From positions 36,135,715-36,199,714 of the forward strand of contig CM057835.1 in assembly GCA_030068075.1 (NCBI GenBank): DNA of 64,000 nucleotides. The letters are read 5' to 3'. Positions 43,722 to 56,101 of the stretch are shown piece after piece. This DNA is from Paguma larvata. Lineage: Eukaryota > Chordata > Mammalia > Carnivora > Viverridae. Below the pieces are notes generated by a model. It saw only the letters and a program-made list of their open reading frames with translations, searched no databases and was not told the DNA's origin. A program made the position numbers and the translations under genes. Every line of letters starts with the position of its first letter. Position 1 is the stretch's first letter.

Positions 43722-45561
43722 TTCTGAGCATGAAAATAATTTATTAGATCTCTGGTTTATTCAAACATTAGGCCTACTGAAGACAGAATTAACAGAGCTC
43801 ATGGAGTAAGAAAAAAAACAAACCCCAAAACCAAAACAACCCATCCAGCACCTGCTTCACTGCAAATTTCCTGGGGACAAAGTGTATGCATTCTGTACTA
43901 CAGTCTCACCCTAAAGCATCCCTATGTGTTCAATGCTGATTAACTTGAATAGGAGATGAGAAACTTTCTATACACTCAACTTGGCAAGCAGCATTAGTGA
44001 TGCAACTTTCAGAAACATTCTTAGGCACAAGAAATAGCACTGCCTGCAGTGAGTCTCTGATAAAGAAAAGAATATCACTAAATATATTCTTACAAATAAG
44101 AAAATACAAGCACTTTCGCCAATGGACTGCTTTACATATCAGGAAAAATGTCACAATATCTTCTATGAAATTGAAACACAAATTGATATACTCAGCTTTT
44201 AATCGATTCTGAAGTTGTACTATGGTATTAAAAATTAGAGAAAAAGCCGATTTAACCTAAATGGAATTTAGGGAAGAAATGCAGGACTAATACGTAAGAG
44301 TAGCTGCACTTCTTTGGTTAACTCATTAAAAAAAAAAGTCAAACATTTTCAGTCAAATTTTATGGAAAAAAAAAAAAACAAGCAGCAGATCACCGTTACC
44401 AGTCAAGAACCTAATCTAAATATCCACCTGAAAATAAAAGCACATCTGAGTATGGAGTGAAAAAAGTTTGACAAAAAAGTCATCAAATGGATCCTCTCCA
44501 AATACCCAAAGAATCACTTCTGCAGGCCTTTTGTTGAGTGGAATCATAAAGAACTGAAGATTTATTGCTGTGAAAACAAATCTGTAGTACAGTAGTATGA
44601 ATCTTGGGTATTAAGCATAATCAGCTGAATCAAGTTAAATTCAAAATCTAGTAGGAAATTTGTGTGTGTGAAAGTCGGTAAGCCAGCTGACCCAAGAGCA
44701 ACTGAGAGATCTAACCTGTTCAGTGAGACCAGACATTATGTTAAATCTTCATTCTTCGAAGGCAATTAAAAATTACAATTTCAACAGCCGATAAATCAAA
44801 TAAAAAACTGAAGAAAGCAATTAAAACTACGGTCAAAGAGCCATTTTTTTTTTTTTTTCAGCTCAATTTCAGCACCCCAAGGAAAAAAAAAAGCATCCAT
44901 GACAATCACAGATGAAAACAAAATGTCACTGGAATCTGTTATTTTTTCCCCACTGAGGTATAAAATCTATATAGAAATTTGATACTATACTATAACAAAT
45001 TGTACTTCTCATAGTTCTGTTTTAATTTCCTTTAAACCCTGTTTAATACAGTTTTTTCTTAAATTGTAAAAATGTTGTTTTCATGATTCTGAAACTGGTT
45101 CCAGTTCTTTTTCACTTATTTTTGTATCAATATTTAGTATACTGGTTACCAGTCCTAATCAGAAAAAAAAAATCTTAGAAATCTCTTCCTCAGGACGGTA
45201 GAAGTCCTGGTGTGCCAGCAGGCCGTGGAAGGCGCAGCTCCTGGAAACCACATTCTTGCTGACCGCTGCATTGTCTGAATATTCTCTACAATGATTCTCG
45301 ACGAAAGACTCTCTCCACCGTGTAAACGTCAGTGTGTGCAGTCTCGCCACTCTGTAGTTTCACGTCCTTGGACAAGAAGGCTGGTTCACAGCTAGTGAAA
45401 AGCGAGAGGAGTCTAAGTTTTAATGGCTGATCAACCTTACATCCCCGCAGGAGGAAAGCACTTGTCCTTTTTTGCTACTTAAGAATGTGGCAGAAATGTA
45501 TGCTGAGGTAGCCCAGTCAATCCTTATTTTTTTCTTTTTTTCTTTTTTTGTAAATTTGGTC
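43722..45561 (-). other. GALNT1: GALNT1 3' untranslated region (5' end exact, 3' end inferred)
   Basis: Downstream of the stop lies about 1.8 kb free of recognisable SINEs, LINEs or LTRs, unlike its surroundings, as expected for a constrained 3' UTR. On the minus strand AATAAA signals occur at 43756-43761 and 43740-43745, so cleavage near 43.72 kb is likely. The sequence is A/T-rich with several homopolymer runs. Other AATAAA-type hexamers further down leave the exact end open. Confidence 0.6.
43740..43761 (-). promoter_or_regulatory. candidate GALNT1 polyadenylation signals (two AATAAA)
   Basis: Two TTTATT hexamers on the plus strand (43740-43745, 43756-43761) read AATAAA on the coding strand, about 1.8 kb after the stop codon. 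The spacing is plausible for this gene, but this is not proof of use. Confidence 0.5.
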
Positions 45562-45708
45562 TCAGAATATTTCTGGAAGGGTGACATTTCGAAGAAGCCA
45601 CTGCTGGGACCGGCTTCCATTGCAGTCTCTTATGCTGGGCACCTGGCTGTCCTCTTCTGTGGCTTTGTCCAGGCACTGATTACTGTTCACATGCTGCAGG
45701 GTTAATTT
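45562..45708 (-). CDS. GALNT1: GALNT1 terminal coding exon, lectin gamma repeat and stop, residues ~512-559
   Basis: These are the last 147 coding bases. The exon follows cactttcag, starts in phase 0 and ends with a TGA whose plus-strand complement is 45562-45564. It encodes [20 protein letters not shown] then [20 protein letters not shown] and NVTLPEIF. The gamma lectin repeat has CLDK and an intact QQW. An N-glycosylation sequon (NVT) lies seven residues from the end. The seven exon lengths sum to 991, exactly one base plus 330 codons including the stop, which confirms the joins. Confidence 0.98.
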   Translation of the reverse strand, partial: KLTLQHVNSNQCLDKATEEDSQVPSIRDCNGSRSQQWLLRNVTLPEIF

Positions 45709-46819
45709 CTGAAAGTGACAGAAAAGAGATCTTAACATGGACGTGAGAAAAAAACGCTCAAATATCTCAACCGTCGTTTCTGGCGAATATTAAACTGCCC
45801 TGTAGAAAAGGTAAAGACCGCCTTAAGAATGATGTGGGAGGGAGAAAGGCACTGGGGCGCAGTGGGTTACAAGGAACTTAAAGAAAGATGACCAAAACAC
45901 TAGCCCCAGTTCTGCACAGGCTCTCTAACACTGTCAAGATTTCACTTTTTGTGCTTCAGCTTCCTTAAAAAAAAGAAAAAAAAGATCAGATTAGTGGTTC
46001 CTAATTTAGGAGCCTCAACCTCTTTTCAAAAGCTATTTCAAATTGCTTCATTTCCCTGTGATAAGGCTGTTCAAACTAATTCTGTGATTCTAAATCTCAT
46101 GTCCTTAAAATTCAGGTCCTTTTGAAGACTCAAAATCTTGAGATTGTAAGATTTATTTAAAGCAGCCATTAATAAATGGTTGACAGATGGTGCTATATAA
46201 CTTTCCTTGTACTTATCTGCATTCTAGACTCGATGCTGTCATGTTGATTTTTAATTTCAAAAGGTCAGGACAGATGAGTGTTATCAGAGTGATTAGCGTA
46301 GGTCAGTTTATGTGTCTTACTGCACGCTGGTCACCAAAAAGCTGTGTAGGAATGTGAATGAAGCATTATCCTGTAAGTGTCTACAACTATAAGTGTGAAG
46401 TATGTTTACTTACACGTTTATCGGACTCTTACTCATCCCTCTATTGTAATGTAATTCTTTTATCTGGAACGTTTCATTTTAAGGACTGTCGTCACTGTGC
46501 TCAAGAGAGGACCCAGTCAGCGCTGACTAGTCTCCACACAGAAAAAGCTTAATTAAGGCAACTAGATAAACAGGTGACAGATAACTGTAACCTTTGAAGG
46601 AGAGGATAAGAAGGTATAGTTATCATTACATAGTCTACTTGCAACCTGGGAAAAGTAATTTGCTAGCTCTTGCCCCTCATCTCTAGTATAAGGTCAAAAT
46701 CTGCATTTTATTCCAGAAAGGACAGAGACACGCATCAATCAAAGCAGAAGCACCTGGTGTCCTAACGGAATGTGATATATAACAGAAATAAGACTCCAAG
46801 ATGTAGGAATATATAAATC

Positions 46820-47012
46820 TAATCAAAGCCAGTATGGTATTGTGCAAAGAATCCTGGATCAAGAGTTCCAGGTCCGTCTGAGACCTAGTCCATCGCTTTA
46901 CCTGTGACCCTGGGCAAGGTCCATTCTGGGCTTCAGTGTCTCCACGTATATAAAACAAGGTCCTTGGTTTTATTTCTATCGGTCCTTTGGACCTACGGTT
47001 TCATGATTTTAG
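46820..47012 (+). repeat. MIR
   Basis: Plus-strand MIR: gtattgtgcaaagaatcctg, acctgtgaccctgggcaagg, ttcagtgtctccacgtatat. It lies in a GALNT1 intron, antisense to the gene. Confidence 0.68.
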
Positions 47013-47479
47013 GTTTAGATTACAGATCACTGACCTGAATATTTTATTTTTCCAGACTGCTGTGGTTTAGACTGATGGAGGCAGGACACCACCGACAGGC
47101 TGTTCCGGAGCTCCCTACACAGTTGGCTCAGGCTGTGGGACCTGCACCACAGCGTGACTCCTCCCTTGGCCCAATTCTGCCTCATCCTTTTCCATTTCAC
47201 TAATGTTGATCTAAGACATTAGTGTTGATCTAAGAGTGTTCCCGAATAAACACTGTGCACACTGAACTTTATCTTGTGAGCACTGAACTAACTTTATCCG
47301 ATAGGACCCAGCCTGCAATACTAAAATTTTCTCTCAGAGAAGACCACCGTGCAAAGGGCTCCGGAAGTTTTAAAACTTTACATTCACAAGGGGTTCTTTC
47401 TAAATACCCTAAACCTACTTCAGGTCCTTAAGCTTCTAACCACACGTTTATTTTTGGAACAACAGGTGTGGCAGATCAC

Positions 47480-47905
47480 GTAGATCACACACAAGCTACG
47501 AACAGCCATTCCCACTTCGCGTCTCCATCACACCATAGAGACTGGAAAACCAATGCCTGTTTCACCAGCCTCCCTTGCAGATGGTCGGGGAAGGGAGGTC
47601 ACTATGGGATGAAGTTCTGGCCCATAAGACACAGCGGAGTCTGCAGAGGGGAGTCCTTCGGCCTTCCTAATGAAGAGTAGAACAAGAGGTGGTGCAATGT
47701 CCCCTCTTCCTTTCCGCTCCCTTGAGTCGGGAGGGGAGGGTGCGGGCTGCAGCAGCCATTGTGGCCTTTCAAGAAGAAAAGCCAGGAAAATGCAGCAAAA
47801 TTATCCCTGACACCACTGTGCTATTGAATCTCTACATCAGAAGCCACTTCCCTCCAGACTTATTAAGGAGCACATTTGTTCAGGCCACTGTAACAGGGCT
47901 CACAT
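47480..47905 (+). repeat. old interspersed repeat, family not assigned
   Basis: Strings such as gttctggcccataagacac, ggggagtccttcggccttcc and gctgcagcagccattgtggc recall an ancient mammalian repeat I have seen in many loci but cannot name. It is intronic and non-coding. Confidence 0.4.
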
Positions 47906-48204
47906 TACCTCAGACATACACTGTCACTTTTCAATGAACTCTCAATGAACTGGGAGCCTTTTTGATTTTTAAAATATTCTGGCTCTCATAATAACTAGGG
48001 GGTGCTGCTGGCATTTACTGGCTGAAGTCAGAGACGCATATATCCCACAGTGCCTGGGGCAGCTACGCCCAAAATGGCAGTAGCATGTGCTATGGAAAGA
48101 CCCAGAAAAGATTATTCAGGCCATTTCTGATGGTCATAGTGATGAGCTAGTGTTATATTTAACATTAGTTTTACTACAGTTTGACATGGTGAAGGAGGGC
48201 CCAG

Positions 48205-48500
48205 GATTTAAAAATACCATCTTTGCCCTCTAGGGGCTAACAGTGCAACCGGGGAGAAAAGAATGGCACACAAATCTCCACGAAGCAGCACAGCATTGCA
48301 AGGGTCAAAGACGGTTACAACTAGAAGGTAGCGAGCTAGCTTCTGGCCAGGATTCACGGAGGTGATGTCAAAACTGGGCCCTGAAGAAGGGGTAGGATTT
48401 GTCAGAGGCAGAGGGAACTGTCCGATCTTCAACGTAAGTGTGACAGTCCAGGGTGTGTTCGGGAACAGCAAACCAGGTTAAAGTGGACCAGGATTTGTGT
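48205..48500 (+). repeat. possible old repeat, family not assigned
   Basis: The phrase tttgccctctaggggctaac, with further on ggaggtgatgtcaaaactgg and agaggcagagggaactgtcc, resembles a common ancient repeat layout. No family can be given. Confidence 0.3.
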
Positions 48501-49074
48501 ATGACCTTGTATAGGGAGAAAAGACAGCCAAAGTTGTAACTGCTAATAAAGAAGTTAAGGAAAAAGAGATAGGAATGCTCCCAGCTTTGCATCCAGGAGC
48601 TGTTTCCATAGTGTCAGGCCAAGACTGGAGCCACGGTTGGAGAACCAGAGGCATGAGTGCCGGCCCCTCACTTGCTGTTATACATATAACACATGATGGT
48701 GTGCAGAAAGTAAAGGTAGGAGCAAGTCTTTCCTAAGAGAAAAATCAGTGCTTGTGCAGAAGAAAAAGAACCAGAGAAAGACCAACTGAAGATTCCGGTG
48801 CTGGTTCCAGAACTATAAAGCAAAAGCTTAAGCTGGGCGGTTAGCCCAGTTAGGAGTGGGGCTTACTGGCGGTGGCCTGAGTGATCTTCTCTCCACCCGT
48901 GTGTGAGGAGGACAGCACACAGCATGTGGTGACGGGGAAGGTTCCAGAGTACAGCAAAGATAAAAAGCTTTGTTATATGTGCCACAGAAAAATCATTATG
49001 AGCCAGAGAATTTCATTATTTAAAGCTCACCTTTTACCTAAGTGTTTAATTCATAATTTTAACAGCCTACTCAC

Positions 49075-49299
49075 TGGGGCACTTGGGTGGCTCAGTTGGT
49101 TAAATGTCCAGCTTTTTGGCTCAGGTCATGATCTCATGGTCTGTGAGTTCGAGCCCCGCGTCGGGCTCTGTGCTGACAGCACAGAACCTGGAGCCTGCTT
49201 TGCATTCTGTGTCTCCCTTTCTCTCTGCCCCTCCCCTGCTTGTGCTGTCTCTCTCTGTCTCTCAAAAATAAATAAATGTAAAAAAAAAAAAAAAAATTA
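49075..49299 (+). mobile_element. CAN-SINE in GALNT1 intron
   Basis: Antisense to the gene, ends in a long A run. Duplication AACAGCCTaCTCAC / AACAGCCTgCTCAC. Confidence 0.95.
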
Positions 49300-49610
49300 A
49301 ACAGCCTGCTCACGGCTCCATTTCTTCCACACTAGACTATGGAGCTTGAGGACATACACACAGAAGCCTGGCTACAGTGGCAACAAGGACCCAGGAAATG
49401 GGGGGAGGGGGGCAAGATTAATTATTGGGGAGATTAAAACACGTTTATTTTACTTACATTGTTTTTCTCACACCTGTAGATTTTAGATTTAAGAACGATC
49501 TGATCCATATTCAAACTTAACAAGAATTCATTCTTTTTGCCATAAAGAAATCCCTCTTTTAGCTCCAAAACGCACAAAATTTCATTGCTATATGCAACTG
49601 AATAACTTAC

Positions 49611-49745
49611 CACTGGGTCATACTCCCAAAGCTGGTTGCCTTTTAGGTGGTGGCATTTGAGCATTGTGACTGGGCCATTAAGTTTGGAGACATCCAAGCA
49701 AAGGTCATCTGTTCTGATTTCTTTGTTGGCAGTATAAGAGAAAAC
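49611..49745 (-). CDS. GALNT1: GALNT1 coding exon, lectin beta repeat, residues ~467-511
   Basis: This exon is 135 bases, phase 0 at both ends; acceptor attttttag, donor GTG|gtaagt. It encodes [20 protein letters not shown] then [20 protein letters not shown] and EYDPV. The beta repeat carries CLDV and an intact QLW of the QxW motif. The string [20 protein letters not shown] matches my memory of GALNT1; GALNT13 differs at several of these positions (it has DVSRLNGPVIML), which supports the gene assignment. Confidence 0.98.
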
Positions 49746-50200
49746 CTAAAAAATAAAAATGTGCACATATGAGCTTTAACAGTAAAAGAAACTAGCCAGG
49801 AAACTGGCAGAGAAAAACAAGTATCTAAAGATACGTGATTTTTGAACTTTATGAATGTAATATTAGGAGAATAGGTGACTCAGAAAAACCTATCACTAAT
49901 TTTGCCTAGAGGAAAGAAAAAAATGACCTTGAGTTCTCTGTATACACTGAGTGTATTGTCAAGGACTGTCAAAGGCTATTCTATTATAAAGGGCAAAATA
50001 AATCTCATGCAAAGCAACGTAAATACAGTTCTCACAAGGGGCCTTTTACCAATGTTTCATTTAAAAACAATCATTAGACTGAAGGCCCCCTTCTCGAAAA
50101 GGTCTTTATAATCGTCTCTTCAGAGGTAGGAAAATATTTCCTGAATGACGTCATGAGATAAAAGGAGAAGATTCAAACAAATCCAAAAATTATTCCTTTT

Positions 50201-50288
50201 ATTTATTTTTAGGGTTTATTCATTTTTCAGAGACAGAGTGTGAGTGGGGGACGGGCATAGAGAGAGGGAGACACAGAATCCCAGGGAC
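50201..50288 (-). mobile_element. CAN-SINE, 5' truncated, near an exon
   Basis: Only about 88 bp of the tail half. Duplication CCAAAAATTATTCcTTTTA / CCAAAAATTATTCaTTTTA. It ends 42 bases from the donor side of the 50330-50428 exon. Confidence 0.88.
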
Positions 50289-50329
50289 CCCAAAAATTAT
50301 TCATTTTAAAGCCTTACTAAAATACTCAC

Positions 50330-50428
50330 CTGGTTACCTCCCATACCGTGACAGTTAAAAATTCCAACTTTTTCATTCTCTTTTCTAGCCATGTTATCTA
50401 GACACTGATTTGTTTCCACATTTCTTAT
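50330..50428 (-). CDS. GALNT1: GALNT1 coding exon, lectin alpha repeat, residues ~434-466
   Basis: This exon is 99 bases, phase 0 at both ends, after gtcccatag and before gtgagt. It encodes [20 protein letters not shown] then [13 protein letters not shown]. This is the alpha repeat of the ricin-type (beta-trefoil) lectin domain, which binds prior GalNAc on glycopeptide substrates. The CLD motif places Asp at residue 444, the sugar-contacting Asp described for this enzyme. The two Cys (CLD and NCHG) are those that normally form the repeat disulphide. The QVF that follows in the next exon stands where QxW would be. Confidence 0.97.
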
Positions 50429-51094
50429 CTATGGGACAATGAATAAAGAAAACAGAGTCAGAGGTAAACAAGCCAAACATAGATACAGATGCATATGCAC
50501 ATTAAAGTCAATCTAAACTCTCTTCTACACACATATACGCAGTGTACACTGACAGCAGAATGCTCAGTGGCTTCATTACACTACCAAGTCCTTCCAGTTT
50601 ACTCACATTCCAAGTTCCAGCTTGATGTTTGCCTTGGAAAGAGAAATGAGATGTCCTCTTGTTGGGTAAGATATCTGGTAATCATCAAGGATGTCTAATG
50701 GCAACTCAGATTCTAAATTATCAGGGACCCTTAAATTAAAGACTTGACGTAGGAAAAGAAGGGAGCTTTTCATCATTGGAGTAGATACTCCTGGACATAA
50801 ATATGATCCTGATGTCCTCCTTAACCTAGCAGGAAAGTAACTACAGACAGGATGGTTTGGGAATATGATACAGTACGAAACTTGTTTTAGGATGTACCTA
50901 AACTGTTTGAGATTACACAGGGTATACAGTAGTTACAAGCTTTTAAAACACCAAGTCTGACAAGCAAATGTGAACACCCCAACTTAGGCCTTGGCAGGGA
51001 GAAATGTGTGGAACAAGAGCAAGACAGACAACCTCCTGTGTTGGCTATTTGTGTTAATAGCACTAACAGAACTTTCTGTAATGAGGAAATGTTC

Positions 51095-51160
51095 TATACT
51101 TGTGCTATCCAATACAGTAGCCCCTAGCCATATGTGGCTACTGAATACTTTATTTTTTCC
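51095..51160 (+). mobile_element. MER5A fragment (hAT-Charlie)
   Basis: The short motif tgctatccaatacagtagcc followed by ctagccatatgtggctactg is the conserved core of MER5A. The rest of the element is lost. It lies in a GALNT1 intron. Confidence 0.75.
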
Positions 51161-51374
51161 TTTTACTTCTTTCTATTGGGCACCCATTCCTGGGAAGCAA
51201 GCAGGAGCCTACAGCCTAGGTTTCTTGGTTTTTGCTATAGTCCCTCCAGAATCTTGGTACCTCCATGAGGCAGAACAGAGGCAGTTAAAGGACTTCTGGA
51301 TTCCAGTATATTGGAATCTGGATTCACTCTTTCCCTCACTGCAATGAAAAATATTGGCTGGATATGAGAAAGCA

Positions 51375-51628
51375 TGGGTGTGAATGGTTAAGAGCACAGA
51401 TTCTCAAGCCATACTGCCTATGTTCAAATCCTGTGTCTTCCATTTTGCGGTTATGACCTGAGGATGTTGTTTAAACCATTTACTTATGCCTCAATTTACT
51501 CATGGTTAAGCGGGATAATAGCACCTATATCTCACAGTGTTGACATGAGGATAAAATGAGTTAATGTTTGTAAAGCACTCAGACCAGGGCTTGACACAGA
51601 GTTCATACTCACTAAATCTTAGGCTTAT
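51375..51628 (+). repeat. MIR, nearly full length
   Basis: A well-preserved MIR: tggttaagagcacagattct, gcctatgttcaaatcctgtg, gataatagcacctatatctc, aaatgagttaatgtttgtaa, gacacagagttcatactcac. Confidence 0.85.
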
Positions 51629-52584
51629 TAGATCTGCCTGGAGAAGACATCAGGTTAGTCTGTAAGATCGGCTAAACTATGAAAGGTCTGACTTACTTGT
51701 TACCTGTGGTTGTTGTTTAGAGTATTTACCTCCTGGATTAACAGGTCTGAAACTCATTTGTTCAGTTTCAAATCCTACAGGAGCCACGAGAGTCAGACTT
51801 AGTAAAGGCAGAGACTCTAAATTCACACCTTCTCATTCCCCTTTCTACTCGAAAATCCTATGATTTCAGGTTTCTCTAGACCCTTTGAAGCATGACAAAA
51901 GATCCCTGAGAGGCTAAATTCCCCTTTTCTAGCATAGGAAAGCTCACGCAGGTGGAGCTATGGTCCCTGTACGAGACTCCCAGCTGCACGGGGGTGGGTG
52001 CTTGAGAACGACCCCAGCCCCAGAAGTCAGAGCTTTAATCTGCCTAGTGTGGCCTGAAACTAAGGGCAAACAAGCTTAAGACCATCTGCTTAGTTAAAAA
52101 GGCAGTGTGACAATTAAGCCACAGAGGGTAAAATCCGTTTCTTTTACAGAAAGCCAGCTGGCAGGAGGCAGGTAAAGAACAAACTTGCCCTGGCAATCAT
52201 CTCCTGTGGGTTAGACAAGTGGCTCTTTGTATTATGCCTGGATTCTAGCCCAACTGACAATGCCTAGGTGTTATCCAAAATTGGGTCAATTCAAGGAAAA
52301 AAAAACACAATGAATTCTCTCTATTCTGAAGGCAAGTTATAGGAACAACTGTTATAAATCTTCCCACAGTACATCCCCCACTCTGGGCCTTTTTGGACTG
52401 GAATGGGGCTACAGCAGAGGGAACAGAGTCTCATTAATGAAGCAAGAAACTCAGCCTACTCCTCACCTGTTTGAGGATGAATTTCTTAAATTACTAGAGT
52501 TCACAAGTAGGGGGCTCGGGTCTCCCCCAAAGTAGCCTCAGTATCTACTAAAGACAAGTGATAGCCTGTACTCATGCCAGCACA

Positions 52585-54572
52585 GGCTGAATGGTTTCAC
52601 TCGACTCACCCGCATCAGCCACTGGGCTCCCCTCTGTTCCTATGGGCTCCTATCTGCTGCTCCTCCATATCCTGCTCTTCTACGTTCAGCTCTCCTTCAT
52701 TCCCCAAGACCCTAACACCACCAATACCCTCTCTCCACTCTCAACCGATGTCTTGTGTTCAGTGAGGACATGGAAGAATCAGAGAACTTCTTCACACTTC
52801 CACCACAGACTACCTGCCTCCACCCTCCAATCACGACTGACCTTGCACTTGTCCCCACTCTCTCCACTTCCTTCCTACTTCAGTGGACACCCTGCCTTCT
52901 CATCCTGCCCTACTATGACCATCTACTACCTGTGACTCCTGCCATGAGTGATCTTTTCTAGCATCTTCACATTTTCTCTTTTGGTCATTTGCATCAGCAC
53001 AGTTTCGTCTTAGCAAAAGTAAACACACAAAAAACCTTTTCTTTAGCTCCGTATTCCCCTTGGGGCTACGATTTCTCTGCTCTCCTTTAGACCAAAATTT
53101 TTTGCAAGACTTGCTCAGACTCATGATCTCCACTTCCTCTTCTTCCTTGAAGCCATCAGGGATTTTATCCCTACCAACCTCCATGGGAACCATGTCGACA
53201 TAGTGAGATGGAGCCCACCGACAACTGCTCCCTTACCAGTCCAGTGGTCACTTCTCTGTACTACTCTTACTCAGCAGTCAACCACTTCCTCTTTTTTTTT
53301 TAAGTTGATTTATTCATTTTGAAAGGGGGAGGGGAAAGAGAGGGAGAGAGAGAATTCCAAGCAGGCCACCATGCTGTGAGTGCAGAGCCTGACTTGGGGC
53401 TCAAACTTGTGAACCGTGAGATCACGACCTGAGCAGAAACCAAGAGTCGGACTCTCAAATGACTGAGCCACCCAGGCGCCCCAGCTACTTCCTCTTTCTT
53501 CAAACACATCCTTCACATCATCTCTGGGACACACACTCTTGGTTCTCCTATTTCAATGGTCACTCTTTCTCAATCTTTTTGGCTAATTTCTTCATTTCAC
53601 AATTTCTAAATTGTAGAGTTTTCTGTTGCTTTGTCCTCAATCCTCCCCTCTTCTCAGTCTACACTCACTCCTCCCGAGGTGATCTTGTACAGTTTTGTGG
53701 TTTTAAAAACTACCTGCCTGTCAATACCTATATATTGACAACTCCTAACTTTAGATCTCCATCCCCAATCTCTCATCCAAACTACATGCTTGTAAATGCA
53801 AGTACCCTGTATCTTTACCTGGATCCAATTAAACGTGTCCCAAACTGCACTGCTGAATGCCTCCTGTTAACTTCTCCACAAGCCTTCCCATCTCAATGCC
53901 AATTTACCTGCCCCAGTTTCTCAGACTAAAATCTTACCATAGTTCTTCATTACCCCTTTCCTTTTACCAATACCCCAGCTCTACTCTTGTTCCCACAAAC
54001 AATCTGACCTTTTCCCAGTGAAAGTTTGCTTATCTCTCTCTGGCTTCCCATCTCACTCAGAATAAAACCCAAAGTGCTTACTGTGGCCTACCAGCTCCAT
54101 GTGACTTGACCTTCAGTATGTCTCAACCTCATCTTCTACTACTCTCCCAGCCCGTTTACTCCATTCCGTTCAACTGTCCTCTCTCTCTTTCTGGAACACA
54201 CCAAGTACACTCTTGTCTTAGGGCCTTTGTACCTGTTTTTCCCTATGCCCAGAACACTCTTTGCCCAGGAATTCATATGGCTTGTTCATTCACTTCCTCT
54301 AAATCTCTGCTCAAAAATTGAAACTCTCACATGAGGGGCCTTTTTCAACCACCTGAACATTAACAGTACCGCTACTCAGGCCCACCAGTCATTCTCCTTC
54401 CCCTCTGCCCTTAGCGCCGCCTGCCGCACTATGTATTTTAAAAACTTGGCTTCCTCCACAGATTGCAAGATTTGCAAGAGCAGAAACTTTATTCGCTGCT
54501 GTATTCCTTGTATGTAAAAGAGTACCTATCACGTGGTAGGTACTCAAATATTTACTGAATGAATGAAATGGC
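52585..54572 (+). mobile_element. long L2 fragment in GALNT1 intron
   Basis: The last 0.5 kb is a clear L2 3' end: agaataaaacccaaagtgct, cctttgtacctgtttttccc, agaacactctttgcccagg, and finally tgtatgtaaaagagtacctatc with gaatgaatgaaatg. Upstream C/T-rich sequence back to about 52.59 kb looks continuous with the L2 body. A minus-strand SINE (53291-53482) interrupts it. The upper part is less certain. Confidence 0.65.
53291..53482 (-). mobile_element. CAN-SINE in an L2
   Basis: Reversed, ending gccacccaggcgcccc; ACTTCCTCTT flanks it. Confidence 0.94.
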
Positions 54573-55090
54573 TTAAGAAGGGACAGCCTCCTATGGAGTC
54601 AGGGGTTACTTCTCCCAAGTATCGTGAGATTGAATCCTGGGATGGGGCCTGGCTGTGGCCCTGACCACATGTATCATTTGCTGCTGTGACTTATATTATA
54701 TATGGTCTTTCAACTTTCCTTGTCCCTTCTTTACAATTTATCTTTACTTTGATGTTCATTAAGCTTTCATTCAGGCTAATTAACACCAGGAGTATATGCT
54801 TTCAACTTCATGGGACATTATGTTAAAATAAGAAGTCTACTGAAGATACTAATATATTGAAACAAGAGTCCACCTCTGAAAGGTTAGGGGTGGAACATTC
54901 TTATTTTAATAACATATAACATGAAAAATTAATAAGATTTCAAGTTATGAGGTAGACTGTGCTAACAAGAATTGTCTCACACTTGAAGTTATTTAATTTT
55001 AATATGAAGGGATTCCCTTACTGGATGTTTAAGCTCTATTGTTTCTGATAAATGAGAACATAACAACCACAAAGAATATATATATTTTAC

Positions 55091-55230
55091 CTCTCCCAAA
55101 GAGAAATAGTGACGGGGAATCTGGGAATCAGGATAAATATTCTCTAGGTACCAAGAGAAAGGTTTGCATTGTAGTTTGTGTCTTAGGCCAAGTCTTGATG
55201 ATATATCTCCATAATCTACCTTTGTAACAC
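55091..55230 (-). CDS. GALNT1: GALNT1 coding exon linking catalytic and lectin domains, residues ~388-433
   Basis: This 140-base exon follows ctttcaacag and ends GGAGAG|gtaaaa. The first two bases complete Gly387, then 46 codons read [20 protein letters not shown] and [20 protein letters not shown], then YFSLGE. The [13 protein letters not shown] segment is a GalNAc-transferase hallmark just before the linker to the lectin domain. The exon leaves in phase 0. A 4.66-kb intron containing an L2, a MIR, a MER5A fragment and SINEs separates it from the next exon. Confidence 0.97.
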
Positions 55231-55894
55231 CTGTTGAAAGAAATAACTGACTCTGAATTATTCATGTTTTATTAGGTAAAGCATTTCTATTTAAATAATG
55301 CATTTATTAACAAGCCAGGCAATGGGAAAAGTGGTATCATTTTGGTGATATGACTACACAAGTGACATACCATGAATCCACTGTCCAAAATATAAAACGA
55401 GGAAATATATTTGTTTTTATTTCAAAGAAAAATTAGATTTTCATTGTGAGAATGAAATACAATGCTAGTAATATTACATACAAACATAAGTTGTTATAGG
55501 ATCAGAAAACCTGACTATGTATGTTCAGGGGAAAACTAGAATCAGGATCTGTTTTGCCCAAGTATTAAGCAGAGCAACTGCCTCCAGTCAGGTTTCTCTC
55601 CCACAACTCAGTGACCTGTGCAAGCTGCCTTGACAGTCTTATGGTAATTAAAAAAGGAGGCTGGAATGGCAGCAATGTCAGGAAGATTTAGGGCTGACGG
55701 AACAACTGTTCCCACAATACTCTGAATAGCAGAGAGGTGCCTGAAGAGCAGCCCCTTGAGGCATGCTTCAGCGCTCGGCACTGGCCCGGAGAGACTCCAG
55801 TTTTCATATAAATGTTAAATATCATAATTAGGTTAAAAATAGATACAGAACACTGATGACACCTGGGCTAACAGTAACGTGTGCAATACTGACC

Positions 55895-56042
55895 TGGATA
55901 ACTCATTGTGTTACTATATTAGGCACTTCGCTAAGCCCTCTGTACACTGTGCGAGACTTCATTTATTCCTTACAACAACCCTGTGAGGTTGGTGCTCTAC
56001 CTCTACTCAAGGCTTTTCTACCCCTTCTTACCTCTCAGATGC
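55895..56042 (-). repeat. MIR, antisense
   Basis: Reversed MIR centre: gcacttcgctaagccctctg, ttccttacaacaaccctgtg, gaggttggtgctctacctc. It ends about 60 bases from the 3' splice site side of the 56102-56282 exon. Confidence 0.65.
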
Positions 56043-56101
56043 ATTAAGATCAGGAACAAGAAAGTTATACTCTTGTATTTCTATTGCAAAATAATGCTAA
56101 C

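Larger units (their letters stand above)
45709..49610 (-). other. GALNT1: GALNT1 intron between beta and gamma lectin exons
   Basis: A 3.9-kb phase-0 intron with donor gtaagt and acceptor ctttcag. It holds a MIR (46.82-47.01 kb), an unassigned old repeat (47.48-47.90 kb), another possible old repeat (48.2-48.5 kb) and one plus-strand SINE (49.08-49.30 kb). 45.72-46.8 kb shows nothing I recognise. Confidence 0.9.
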
